NCBI GenBank assembly: GCA_010015655.1
Contig: ML976661.1
Location: forward strand, 529,795-593,794
Reading direction: 5' to 3'
Length of the DNA stretch: 64,000 bases
Source: Bimuria novae-zelandiae CBS 107.79
Taxonomy: Eukaryota; Ascomycota; Dothideomycetes; Pleosporales; Didymosphaeriaceae
Shown: piece after piece, positions 42,554 to 53,561 of the stretch
How the letters are laid out: each line of letters starts with the position of its first letter
Position numbering within the stretch: position 1 is the stretch's first letter
Notes under the pieces: generated by a model
What the model saw: the letters and a program-made list of their open reading frames with translations, nothing else
Databases searched by the model: none
Told to the model about the DNA's origin: nothing
Program-made: the position numbers and the translations under genes

Positions 42554-45257
42554 TCAGTTATCGTGGACAGATCTTTCATCCGCGTCATCTGAACCCATGC
42601 GTCCGCCGGCGAACTGCTCCTCGAATTGGCCGGCTTCCTCTAGCTCAAGCTCTTGCTCAACAACATCTTCCTGATTTCCTACCTGGAACAACATCTCAGT
42701 CTGTTTAACCTTGCCCTTATCCGTAAGGCTCAGATTGATGTTCCCAAAGTGGTCCTCCTGCTGGACATCCAGTAGGCCCTTGGTACCGAGCGTCAAAGTC
42801 ATCATAAGAGCCTGTGATGCAACAACCCTGTTGTTCTCATTCGGCGGAAGCAAATCATCAAACGAGATCTCGTCGATGGCTGAAGCTGCGTCGGCCTGGA
42901 GCACATCAGACATCAGCTCGAGACCTTGTTGGATGCGATCGCGCTTCTCGTCGATAGCATCGGCGATGAAGGAGAGGAAGTTGCCGCCTTCTGTGGAGAG
43001 AGCTTCCTGGACGCGAGCATGCGGCTCAGTGGGTGCGGCATCAGGCATGTCTGAGCTGATGCCTGGATCGGCGAAGCCAACGTAGTCGTCTCCACCAAGG
43101 TCACCGAAGTCACCTCCATCTTCTTCCAGGTATTGTAGGGCGTCTAGCCCACCGGGTTGACTACGACGATGAAGTGGTGACTCGGAGACCATGCGGCCAC
43201 GTCCGGCGATGGATGATGGCGGAGCAGAACCGATCAAGCCGACACGACCTGAAGTTTCGATTAGAACGGCATCATCTGAAGGACAGATATCAGGGTAACT
43301 TACCACTTCGAGGAACGGCAGAAGAGCCACGAACCGATGCAGTGATGTTCCAGGGCATATCCGAGAAACGCTGCTGGTCATCAAGAGCTGGCTGCTCCTC
43401 CCGCGGCAGCTCGATGTCATCACCACCGGGGATGACTTCGTCGTCTTGACCCCTCGCAAGCTCCTCCTCAGGCTCATCAGTCTTCTGGCGTACGCGGCGC
43501 GACTCCTCTTGGGTAGCCTCATCGATGCCGCTATCGCGATCACGCTTCGAGCGCGTACCGCTACCTCCGATCACCAGCTCGGGGAAATTGTCGTAGATGA
43601 AGGTATCAAAGGGCGTGGGATTAGTAAAGCCTCGCATTCGAGCAGCGAGACCTCCAAGCCCTGAGCTCCACAGCCAGTACTGTGCATTCTTCTTCGCCAT
43701 CTGAGTGCTTCGATATTGGTGCTTTGCCTTGGAAGCCTCCTTCATGTTGACCAGATAGTTAGCATTCCAGTCAGCGAGGTCTTTGTTGCGAAGCTCCAGC
43801 GTCGTATCAACGGGAAGAACACACGCAGCCCGCTTCTTGGGGCGATTTGGAGCAACGGCTGTGTCCGATGATTCCACGACTTCCGAGAGTTGGTCCTGCT
43901 GATCGCCGGGGCCTGTGGGGAAGGCCTCGCCTTCGGGAAGATCGTTGCCTAGCATAGGAAGATCGAGATCCATTTGGTCGCCGGGTTGCTGTTTAGAGTA
44001 AGCTGGTGTTTAGGTGGTGCATGAAAAGCATGGAAGATGAATATAAATAATCGGCTGGGGCAGATGTAGGTAAGAGAGGAGTAAATCTGTGAGGTTTGCA
44101 GGCAATTTGGCCGAGTCTCTCACGTTTCACTTACCTCGATCCTATCGTGTAGTCCATCTTCGTGTTCTTGTCTCACTTTTGCGCTCGCTCCTGCATCGCT
44201 GTGCATATTACTTCCTCCCTGTGCAGCTGGGGTTCCATGGACCATGTTGGCCTCAGTGAGGTCGACGAATTCGCCATTTTCATCGAAGGTGAAGTCAGGA
44301 GCATCTAGAGATTCAGATATAAGCATACAAATTGCGATTATGTGCATATTATCGAGTCACTCACCTATCATTTCTTCATCGGCAAAATCACCATGACCCC
44401 CAATGCTGCTGGGGCCATTGCCTTGGAGGTCGAAGCCACCAGGGCCAACAGATGACGAAGTAGGTAGAATGAGTCCTGCTGCTGGGGCTGGTGTTGAGGG
44501 ATCCTGTTGGTCGGCAAATGGTGTTAATGACTGCGATTCGCCCGAGACACATAGTGGCGAGAGAGCTCGACCTAGGTGCAATTCTGCGAGCAGTTCTGGT
44601 GGAGGCATGGCGAACTCAGGAAGGAATGACGGATCATCTGGCATAACGAGCTGATCGGGCCTAGAGACTCATTGTGAGCACGATAAATCTGAGAATACGA
44701 CTTTTGCATACCTAGCTTTACCGGCCTGAGGATCCAGCGCCGCATTCTCGATCGCGCGCAACATGAGATGCATGGCATTATACGCATTCTGCGCGTCGGC
44801 AAGAACATAGCCACACTGCTGGACGTACACTCGAGAGACACCATACCTATTCCTGTCAGTGAACCATCTACCAAAAATATGAAGCCGACTTACAACAGGT
44901 TGCCTTGCAGACGCAAGGCCATAGGGGCGGCAGGGTCGATGATGGTTTGACATGCTTTTGGTACATTCACATCTTGAATGGCTTTTCGATTGATCTTCTT
45001 CGAGTTCGATTTCGAACCAAGCGTCGCGACGAGCCTTCCTCTTCTGTCAGCTACGTTGGTTGGCGGGAAGGCGCAACCTACCAGACCTGCAACACGCGTC
45101 AGTAAGGTCGCACACCTAGTCGTAAGGTAGCCCTTTGGATCACTTACAGTTGCCACGCCGTACTTGCGAGAGGTGAGGACTGCAATCGTTAGTTGACGCT
45201 GCTTGCGTGCAGGAAGTCACTTTTAGGAGCACGCTTACCCTCGTGGCTATAGAACAT
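42554..45257 (-). CDS. REC8: Meiotic cohesin kleisin Rec8
   Basis: Nine exons: 45257-45239, 45179-45148, 45086-45082, 45034-44894, 44846-44712, 44660-44365, 44304-44135, 43988-43304 and 43248-42554; every junction is in phase, 725 aa. The N-terminal kleisin domain reads MFYSHEVLTSRKYGVAT, VW, LVATLGSKSN, then PMALRLQGNLLYGVSRVYVQ, which closes the cohesin ring on Smc3. RPDQLVMPDDPSFLPEF and a Ser/Pro/Asp-rich middle follow. The C-terminus ASQALMMTLTLGTKGLLDVQ is the winged helix that binds Smc1. CYGVSRVYxQQCGYVL favours Rec8 over mitotic Rad21. The third exon (GTCTG) is only 5 nt but is needed to restore ATVWLVATLG. Confidence 0.92.
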
Positions 45258-45665
45258 TGCGGCGAATATTACACGAAACTAGAGCGGGTATAAATGCGAC
45301 GAAGAACGAGATAATACAGCGGCAGGCGAAGCTGCGACTTCGCAGGTGTTCGGTTACGGGTAAGGTGCGGAAGTTGGGGAGTGAAGAGTAGAAGACTCGC
45401 CTTGGCGCGCAACGCGGTCGAACGCGTCCGCGTCTGCTACGACGCGCGAGAGACCGAACAAGCAGATGGGAGAGAAGATGTCAAACCTGAGAAGGCGGTC
45501 ATAAATTTACATGTTTTCGTCACCACGAGTACGCTAGAAAGTCTATCTCGTTTCAAGCATGAGCCTCTATGCAGCGCCTACACCATGCATTGCCGCTCGC
45601 CGTTATTTCCAGCTACCAAGATGCAAATAGGTGTCAAACGTCTCGGCAAGCGAAGGTGCCTACAT

Positions 45666-47564
45666 CTATGCTTTGGGGTCTTCCTCGTCGATGGAGGTCA
45701 GGGGAACGGCACGGTACAGTAGGATCAACGCCGAGTGGCTTTGGCCTATACACAATTAGATCGGGACCAGAGATGATTTGCAACAATACTCACCGCCGCC
45801 GGACAACGTTTGAATCCTCTCTGAATCCACTTCAGAGACCTTGTCGTCGTTGAACCACCACCACTTGCCGTCCTCTACTTTCCTCTTGCCAGTTACAGGG
45901 TCTTTTGGACCTTGCTTCTTCACGAAAGAGGTGTAATGTCCACTATCCGCACTGGCACCTTGGTGTGTGATGACACCCCGAAGTTCGTAGAGACCGGTTT
46001 GGTTTGCTCCTTCATCAGCAGCCAGCTTCGAATCGACCAATCCAAGCAGCTCTTTCTTGGCATTGAGAATAGACGCTGCCCGTTCTGCCTCGATCTGTTC
46101 CTCTGTCTTGTACTCAACATCCGCCATCTCCGTGTCTTCGTCATTGGTCGTATCCTTTTCAGCAGCCTTCTTAGCCTCAGACTTCTTCTGCAAGGGCTCC
46201 TTGCCGCCAGACGAGGACATCTCGACGTCCTCCCCGGCTTTTATGCGCCGTTGTCGCTTGCGGGCACGCTCTACGTCCTCCTCTTCCTTTCGAATGTCAC
46301 GAATCTTATCCCGGACAGGGATAAGGAGCTTCTTCAAGTCATCTGTGCAGAACTCAACCACGTCGAGCTCCTCGGGGAAGGTGACCTTGCGCATGATTTT
46401 GGCCTTCTTTCCGGTCGTTCGCCGCCAGTCAAAGCGCACAAAATGCACCGTGAGATATTTTGGAAGGCGTGCAATGTGCGAAGTCTTGGTGTACAGGGCG
46501 TCTCGGCCAAGGACCTCAGAGCGCTTCTCGATCTGCTCTTTCAGGCCGGCTGCCAGTCCTTCACGGAGGTGGTTTGTCTCTACTGTGATGTGACAGTTGA
46601 GCTTGAAGAAGACGTCTTCACTGTGAGTGGGCTCCTCGCCCATTTCTTTCGCCGCGGGCTCGTCGCACTCCATGTCGGACTCGAACTTTCCCGCCATGTA
46701 CTTGTCGATGAACGATAAGTCTTTGGCCGCCTGCCCATCGGACGCGCCTGGGATATCCTTGATCTTCAACTTCTGCCGAAGCTGTGACACAATCTGTGAC
46801 CAAGCCTCTTCTGCATCCTGTTGCGCATAACCGTGTCCATCTTTGGCCTTTTGGGCAAATTGGGGGAAAGCGGTTCGTAGAGTGTTCAAAAACATCAACG
46901 GCGGGAAACCTTGCTGGGTCTCAGACATTTGCTTGAAGAGATCGCGCAAGCTACCTGTCAGATCCATGGAGGCTCCGAGGCCACTGAGACCGAACTGGCT
47001 GAGTTGGCTTACAGAGCTCGAGCCGGCGTTGCTAGTCACATAAGTACAAAGTCAACTGAGAGCTGGTGGAGGGACATACCTAGGCGAGTAGTGCATGAGC
47101 TCATCCTGGAGTTCGGGAATAGATCGCAAGATTTGTAGGGTCGAGTTCATGTAGCAGGTGTTGCCCAGATTCTGTAGACCAGCGGGTGTGGCGCCTTCTG
47201 ACTGCGCGGCCTCGGCCTCGGTCATGTCTTCCAAGAACTTCATCTTCTCCTTCGGTCGCACAATATTGTTCGCATCCCCCGAAGGCGTACCCATCATCAT
47301 AAGGGTCTGATTGGGTTTGAGACCCAGCTTCGACATGTCGGCATCATCCTTGAGCTGCCCACCCTTGACGATGATCTTTTGACGCTCTGGCTCGACGCCG
47401 GTGAGGGAGAATAGTTGGAGTTTGAAGGTTGCGCCGTCGGTGGTGGGGTCGACTTCGACTTCGTGTTTCTTGCCTTGGTGCTTCACAACTACTGCGGCCA
47501 GGCGTTAGCAAACAAATTCCCCGAAAGAGTCGGGAAGCTCGCGAATACCTGGTATAGAAGCCAT
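45666..47564 (-). CDS. UBP6: Proteasome-associated ubiquitin carboxyl-terminal hydrolase (USP14/Ubp6)
   Basis: Four exons, 47564-47549, 47491-47080, 47031-45794 and 45745-45666, 581 aa. Residues 1-80 are a ubiquitin-like domain (VVVKHQGKKHEVEVDPTT, TLMMMGTPSG) that docks on Rpn1 of the 19S proteasome. The USP domain starts GLQNLGNTCYMNST, with the catalytic Cys; GYAQQDAEEAWSQ, FVRFDWRRTT, the His box SADSGHYTSFV, and WWWFNDDKV follow. The last exon ends SALILLYRA, the usual C-terminal strand. A long acidic/basic insertion (about 375-455) separates parts of the domain. The enzyme trims ubiquitin chains from proteasome substrates. The first exon encodes only MASIP plus one base. Head to head with ARC19, 311 bp apart. 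Confidence 0.95.
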
Positions 47565-47875
47565 GGTGGAAATACCTAGAGGTCCAGAAAGAGGAGTTTA
47601 CACACTGCGAAGCCGGAGAGAATAACGGGTGAGAGGCGAGGTTTAGTAGTAATAGGCCGCGGGGCAAATGCGAAATGGTCGGGGACAGAAACATGAGGAA
47701 GCGGCGGCGGGCAACACTCGGGCCAAGGCACTAGCAACGACCCCTGCGCCGGTTGCATCTTCCCCACCACGACCTCATCGCCGCTCTGTTGGATATTGGG
47801 TGGCATAGTCTGAACACGGCCCGTCCAGGCAACACCCTTTCAGTCTAGAGCTCGCGGAGCTCGAACCTCGTCATC
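47565..47875. promoter_or_regulatory. Bidirectional promoter between UBP6 and ARC19
   Basis: 311 bp between divergent start codons. A 76-codon minus-strand frame here has no family pattern and probably is 5' UTR. No specific binding site could be named. Confidence 0.55.
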
Positions 47876-48591
47876 ATGGTATTCGCGCATTCTGGAGGTT
47901 AATTGCAGTGCTGCCTGCTGACATCTGCAGTCTCAATCTCTCCGCCCGTACCTCCAATGCGTGCGTTCGTCGCTCACGGCCGCCCTCTCCCTCTCCAACT
48001 TCGCGTCACAAGCCTCGGAGAGACACAATGTCCCCGAAATTGAAGCGGCTAGCTCGCCGGAACTGCTTCTGAATCCTCTTACCGTATCGAGAAACGAGAA
48101 CGAGAAGGTGTTCATCGAGCCAAGTATCAACAGCGTCCGAATAAGCATAAAGATCAAGCAGGCGGACGAGATAGAACACATCTTAGTGCACAAGTTCACG
48201 CGCTTTCTGACGCAACGCGCTGAGGCCTTCTTCATTCTGCGGAGGAAACCGGTCAAGGTATGCGACAAAGCCTTCAGGAGCGGACACGCAGCAGGCTCAC
48301 ATGTTTAGGGATACGACATCTCGTTCTTGATCACCAACTTCCACACCGAGGAGATGTTGAAACATAAGCTTGTCGATTTCATCATTGAGTTTATGGAAGA
48401 AGTGGACAAGGAGATTTCAGAAATGAAGCTCTTCGTAAGCGCACACAGAAGCTTTGATTGGCCGAATGCTGACATTATGGTAGCTGAATGCAAGAGCTCG
48501 ATTCGTTGCGGAGTCTTTCCTTACACCGGTACGCCGCACCAAACCTGTGCCAGTTCCACTGGCATGCTAATAGATGATTTAGTTCGACTGA
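47876..48591 (+). CDS. ARC19: Arp2/3 complex subunit 4 (p20)
   Basis: Five exons, 47876-47878, 47931-48257, 48309-48434, 48484-48528 and 48583-48591, give 169 aa, the family length (168-170). The protein reads [81 protein letters not shown], then [53 protein letters not shown] and FD. It is a core subunit of the complex that nucleates branched actin at endocytic patches. The first coding exon is just the ATG, immediately followed by a GT donor; the last exon codes Phe-Asp-stop. Both are forced by protein continuity. Confidence 0.95.
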
Positions 48592-49037
48592 ACGGGATAC
48601 ATTTCGAGCGTTCGGCTCTAGTGGCATTCCCGGCCGTATGAGATGGATATTTTGGGGGTGGTGGGATCAAGAGGGTCTATATGCCCTCATACACTACATT
48701 AGACGTTATGCCAGGTCAACCAATGCGACATGCTCACGGCGAGCATCTGTGAATGTAACAAGATTCAGTCTAGCCACCTGGCCGCTACCCGTCATTCTCT
48801 TGCTCAATAGCACGGTGATAACAACTGCAGCCGCTACAAGACCTTGCTGCGTTACTCCAGGATGCTCGTTTCGGAGGTGAGAGGTACATGAATTGACTCG
48901 GGTTGGCATTGAGTCTTGCCGCTTGTGATGTTGTAATATGCATCCGGCCGTACGACTTGACAGGTTCCTGTGGGACATGTGTTCTCAAATCCCCTACAAG
49001 GCTCCTTTATAACTTAGGAATACAGCAAAATTGTCCA
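48592..49037. other. Intergenic between convergent genes
   Basis: About 446 bp of shared 3' region. No gene or RNA recognised. Confidence 0.4.
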
Positions 49038-49913
49038 TTAACGGGCTATATGTCTCCGAATTTTCAACAGGGGTTGAAATTTTATCTCTGGTTGTTTGCT
49101 GGACTGCGGTGGACTCCTCGATCGCATCTGTACGTTTGACTGCGCCAGAGGCTTTGATCGTGGCCGTGCGTTGGACTGTGCATGCGGTTGCGACTGCCTT
49201 TCATAAGCCGGTGGACTCTTTTGACTGTGCGGAGTCGAATGAAGCAAGGAGTTTGAATCGGCTTTGATGCCTTCAGGCAGAATTCCTGAATCGGCTTTGA
49301 TGCTTTCAAGCAGAATTCCAACCAAGCCGTTTGTCTCCTTCCGCAAATCCGCGTACTTCGTCGTGATCAGCGCGGGCTGGATTTGCATTCTTACGCTCCC
49401 CGTCAGGCTCAAGTTCCCATCTTTTTCCAGGATAGGCTCGAACGCTTTATCCTCGCGTATCAGAACTTTGGCATTCATAAGCTTCCCATTCTCGTTAAAG
49501 CCTCGCTTCTTCAGCTCATCGGTGAAGGCATTGCGCAGCCGTCTCCTGCACCAGGAGCGCACAACGCTGGACTTGGAGAGGTCGCCGCGGTTCGTGACGC
49601 TCCACCACAGTCCCTCTTTTGGACGCGCGTTCACTTTACGCCTTTGTAGTATGGAAAGCGGGTGCTGCGGGTCGTACGCGATGTGGTGAGGGTGAAATGT
49701 GTTGTACTCGGCAGAGTAGTTGATCTGGAACGTTCGCGGCTTCAGGCGGCTGAGGAGCTTACCGATGACGGTCATAGGGAGAGAAGCGGCGGCGGCAGTC
49801 GTCGGTAAGGACTGTGGGCGGTGCTTCACCGGATCATGGCGGTAGGTGAGCGTTTGTGGTAATGGCTGTGAATTGAGTGGTTGTGTCGCTGGGCCCATGG
49901 AAAAATGATCCAT
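49038..49913 (-). CDS. Uncharacterised basic fungal protein
   Basis: Not recognised with confidence. 291 aa from the first ATG; an internal start at MTVIGKLLSRLK (about residue 47) would leave a shorter protein. Residues about 50-190 look globular and conserved (FQINYSAEYNTFHPHHIAYD, GLWWSVTNRGDLSKSSVVRS, WCRRRLRNAFTDELKKRGF, ALITTKYADLRKETNGLVGI). Residues 205-291 are disordered, Ser/Gln/Pro/Arg-rich, and include a 33-bp tandem duplication. The basic helix and Trp content could suit a mitochondrial or nucleic-acid-binding protein, but that is a guess. It is head to head with TIF11, 180 bp apart. Confidence 0.65.
   Translation of the reverse strand: MDHFSMGPATQPLNSQPLPQTLTYRHDPVKHRPQSLPTTAAAASLPMTVIGKLLSRLKPRTFQINYSAEYNTFHPHHIAYDPQHPLSILQRRKVNARPKEGLWWSVTNRGDLSKSSVVRSWCRRRLRNAFTDELKKRGFNENGKLMNAKVLIREDKAFEPILEKDGNLSLTGSVRMQIQPALITTKYADLRKETNGLVGILLESIKADSGILPEGIKADSNSLLHSTPHSQKSPPAYERQSQPHAQSNARPRSKPLAQSNVQMRSRSPPQSSKQPEIKFQPLLKIRRHIAR
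49255..49320. repeat. 33-bp in-frame tandem duplication in a coding region
   Basis: Two copies of GAATCGGCTTTGATGCYTTC... (49255-49287 and 49288-49320) differ at three positions. On the minus strand they encode two copies of an 11-residue unit around ESIKADSGIL / EGIKADSNSL, extending the disordered C-terminal tail of the overlapping gene without shifting the frame. Confidence 0.85.
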
Positions 49914-50093
49914 GGATGCGCCCGTCGATCAACGCTAGCTGAGTGCGGTAGGGCTGAGTTTTAACACACTCACACTCGTGGACTTTCCCTGCTCCCTCAA
50001 GACAACACCACACACAACTCGCACCCCCGAAACCGCCCTTACCACCGCGTATCTACACAACTCGCAGCATAAACACCTACAGAATCATCCAGG

Positions 50094-50793
50094 ATGCCTA
50101 AGAACAAAGGAAAAGTACGTCGCCCACTATTGCAAAGTACCCCGCCACACTGCCCCGCCATAGACAGGCGCATGCGTAGCGACACGATGTCGACACCTCC
50201 CACGCACGAGCGCAAATAAACAAGCGCATACTGACACATGTACAGGGTGGTAAGAATCGACGTAGGGGCAAGAACGAGAACGACAACGAGAAACGCGAGC
50301 TCACCTTCAAGGAGGAGGGCCAGGAGTATGCACAAGTCTTGAAGATGTTGGGCAACGGCCGCCTGGAGGCCCAGTGCTTTGACGGCACGCGCCGCTTAGG
50401 CAAGTATTATCGTCGCCTATATCAAACTGTTACTGACTGTTGTGGTAGGGCACATTCGTGGCAAGCTTAGGAAAAAGGTCTGGATCAACCAGGGAGACAT
50501 AATTCTGCTGTCACTACGCGACTACCAAGATGAAAAAGTACGATACTCTCAATGGGTTTACTTCCATAGCTAATGGCTTCTCTTAGGGCGACGTCATTCT
50601 CAAGTACTCGGCCGATGAGGCGCGTAGTCTGAAGGCGTACGGCGAGTTGCCCGAGAACGCGAAGATCAACGAGACCGATACGTACGGTGACCAGGGCGAC
50701 GAGGGTATCGGCTTCGAGTTTGACCAAGATCGCGACGACAGCGATGAAGACAGTGACGAGAAGGGCAAGGAGCTCGATATCGACGACATCTAA
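50094..50793 (+). CDS. TIF11: Translation initiation factor eIF1A
   Basis: Four exons, 50094-50114, 50246-50399, 50449-50537 and 50587-50793, 156 aa. [20 protein letters not shown] is the basic N-terminal tail; [60 protein letters not shown] form the OB fold; [20 protein letters not shown] and the acidic end [18 protein letters not shown] complete the factor that promotes 43S scanning and start-codon choice. The second intron (50400-50448) starts GCAAGT and ends GTAG: only the GC donor keeps phase and gives RRLGHIRG; the nearest in-phase GT would insert five foreign residues. It is the second GC-AG intron in the window. Confidence 0.95.
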
Positions 50794-51079
50794 AGCGTTG
50801 TACGGTCCGCCATGCTGCCCTGGCCTCTTCCTGCCACTGCGCTTCGGACAAACCACCTGCCAAGAGAGGCCAGGACGGCTCAAATGCGCGCTTTGCCGGC
50901 GGGCGGACGGCTTGGGATCTCGACCATCTTCAAAAAGCAACACTTGCGTTGCTCGCTTGTTTGGCATTATGACGGCTCTTAGTAGTTTTTGCGGGACTAG
51001 ACAATGATATCTCCTTATTCAACCTCTAACATTCCCTTTGGATGACTACAACCCTACGAATGATGACATGATTACCTGC

Positions 51080-52758
51080 TTAGTTTATCTTGTCTTTTCC
51101 TCCGACCACTCCATTCCCGTTGGAATATACCTCGGCCTTCGTTTTCCGTCTGTCTACCCCAACTGCGAATTCCAGAAGAGAAATGCAAGCCTGGAGCAGC
51201 ATAACCACAGCCCGAACCACATAATCCTTCCACCCCAATACCGGCGCCGTCCCCCTAATAAACTTCGTATCCGTGGGCTCCCACGGCACACTCCCTCCCA
51301 ATCTCAACCCCACCCTCATACCGCTCGCAAACCCATCCTCGTGGAACCCGTACCCCGTCCACGCACCCGCATACCACACGCCGCGCTTCCCCTGGATGTG
51401 CTCCAAGTTCTCCTGCGCCGCGACCATACGCGCGTTGTACAGCGGGTGTCTGTACTCATAGGTAGCTTGCGTGAGGGCTGGGGAAGGGGGTGTCTGAGGG
51501 TTGAGCGTGACGAGGACGTCGCCGTAGGTGGAGACGGGGAGGGGTTGCAGGGTGTTCATGTTGTAGGTTAGGGAGACGGTTTGGAGGGCGCCGGAGGGGG
51601 AGGTAGAGTGGGTGAGGTAGTTCCATGCAGACCAGGCGCTGCGGCGGGTGGGCATGAACTGTGTGTTTGGGTTAGGGTTTGCTGAGGAGACGAGGGTTAG
51701 GGAAGGAGGGAGGATGGGCGTACCGAAAGATCAGAATGCAGGTACGCGGTATTCGGCGTAGTTTCAAATGCGCTGAGTATTTCCCTCTCCTCGTGTGTCG
51801 CTGCGTCGCCGACGATGCGGCGCGCTTGGTCCCCGTGGCATGCTAGCACGACTTCATCGAAGACCTCTATCTTCCCCGCGCCGTTTCCACCGAGGGTTAG
51901 CTCGACGCGGCCATCTACTCTTCGTAAAGATTCCACCGGTGTGTTTAGGTTGATTTTCACGCCCTTGCATGTTTCGAGCACGGCATCGATATACCGTTGA
52001 GCTCCGCGCGCAACGGTCAACCACGGTGGCCTCTCCGTCACCGTAGACAGCAAATGATGATTCCACATAAACCGTACCAGCGTCGTCGCCGGGAACTCCA
52101 GGGCACACTTATCAGGCCCCGTACTCCACACGGCCGCCGTCATCGGGATCAAGTAGTCGTCGCAAAAGGCGTGCGAGTACCCTTCTCGCTCGAGGTACTC
52201 GCCTATCGACATCTCCGTCCCCCCGGTCCCGGATTTCAGCGAGGATGGGTGGCTGAGGAGGTCCAGGGCGAACATGTTAAACCGCACAATGTCGAAGATC
52301 ATGCGCCAAAAGCTCGGCTTAAGCGCGTTCTCGCGCTGCGCGAACAGTGCACCTAGCGAGGTGCCGCTCCACTCGAATGCGCCCGCGTCGCGGCTGATGC
52401 CGAAGGTCATCTGCGACGCAGCCGTCTTGACATTTAGGGCGGACAGGAAGGCGATGAAGTTAGGGTACGTGGCAATGTTGAGCACGATGAAGCCGGTGTC
52501 GACGGGGGTGGTGTGCGCAGGTGAGAAAGGAGATGTCCAGGTTGCGGTGTTGGTGTGGCCACCGAGGCGGGGGGCGGCTTCGAAGAGGGTGATGGTGTGG
52601 GGCGTGGAGTGGAGAGTGTAGAGGGTCGAGAGGGCGGAGATGCCGCTGCCTACTATGGCGATGCGTTTCGGTTCCTCCATTATGGCCCTCTCTTGTTTTT
52701 CCTCTTTTCGATTTCCCTTTCCCTTCTCTTTGGTTAGATGGGATTGCGGTTGTGACAC
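51080..52758 (-). CDS. FAD/NAD(P)-binding oxidoreductase (amine-oxidase-like fold)
   Basis: Two exons, 52758-51724 and 51658-51080, intron of 65 nt (GTACGC..ACAG), up to 537 aa. A second in-frame ATG at 52680 (MEEPKRIAIVGSGISALSTL) sits just before the dinucleotide-binding motif and is probably the true start, giving about 511 aa. GSGISALSTLY is the GxGxxx FAD loop, FEAAPRLGGHTNTAT the second FAD contact, VDTGFIVLNIATYPN the conserved segment of the COG2907-type family, then FMWNHHLLSTVTERPPWLTV and a C-terminal WYAGAWTGYGFHEDGFASGM that closes the FAD site. Bacterial relatives are linked to fatty-acid or carotenoid-like substrates; the fungal substrate is unknown. A C-terminal hydrophobic helix (VVRAVVMLLQACISLLEFAV) may attach it to a membrane. 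Confidence 0.88.
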
Positions 52759-53561
52759 GATTGGATGGGTTTTTGTGGTGTTGAGAAAGTGTCTTGGCGG
52801 GTAGTTGAGGAAGGAGTTTAACTAATCAGTGGGAACTTTTGCGGCTGAAACTGAAAGGGGAAGTGTTGAGGCCATTGATTGCTGAAGCGAGCGGAGTTTC
52901 AGCTTGGAAATTGCATGGTTCTGACTCGTTTGAGCACTGTGGGAGCGCTTTCGTCTTGATAGAGCGAAATATATCTATATACATTTTTAGTGTTGAAGGG
53001 CCCGCAGATCCCGAGAAGACCAACGACTTATAATTAAAGGTGGTTCCATTCTACCGCTAGATCGGCCTGTGGATCGGTGTCGCGTTCAAATTTGAAGGGC
53101 TTCAAGGAGGATTTGGCTAGTCCTGCGAAAAACATCTTTCAAGATACATTGAGCTCGCAATTGAACCAAAGCTATAGCAGCTTGGTGGCGGCAATAGGAT
53201 CTGGGGACGGGGGTCTGATTGATGCATTAGGTGTAGCATTACAGAGCGCCTGTCTTGCGTTCGAAATCGTATCATCCCTCTTGGAAAAAAGAGGTGTTAT
53301 TTCACTGGGGCTCTTGCACGCTATTTATATGTCGATCACTCCAACATCAGGCTGACCCGCAATTCCACGCCCAGCCTGGAGGCATCACGTGACCCGTCTT
53401 GCTGGGGGCCCTTGGCAATTACGCAGTTCGCCGCGCCTCCAGACAGGAACCACCCATCCGCGACTCCCCACAACACTCTTCGACGCTGCCTGTTACACTT
53501 CAACTTGGATAAAAAAAACTTTCACAGCTACATCCACCGCACCTCGCTATCGACCGCCAAC
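52759..53561. other. Divergent intergenic region
   Basis: About 800 bp between the FAD oxidoreductase and VTI1, with both promoters. A 92-codon frame at 53077-53355 shows no family signal. Confidence 0.4.

Noticed and set aside
42554..45257. Mitotic Rad21/Scc1 as identity of the kleisin gene
   Set aside because: LLYGVSRVYVQQCGYVL and DQLVMPDDPSFLPEF match Rec8 rather than the LLLGVVRIYSRK pattern of Rad21.
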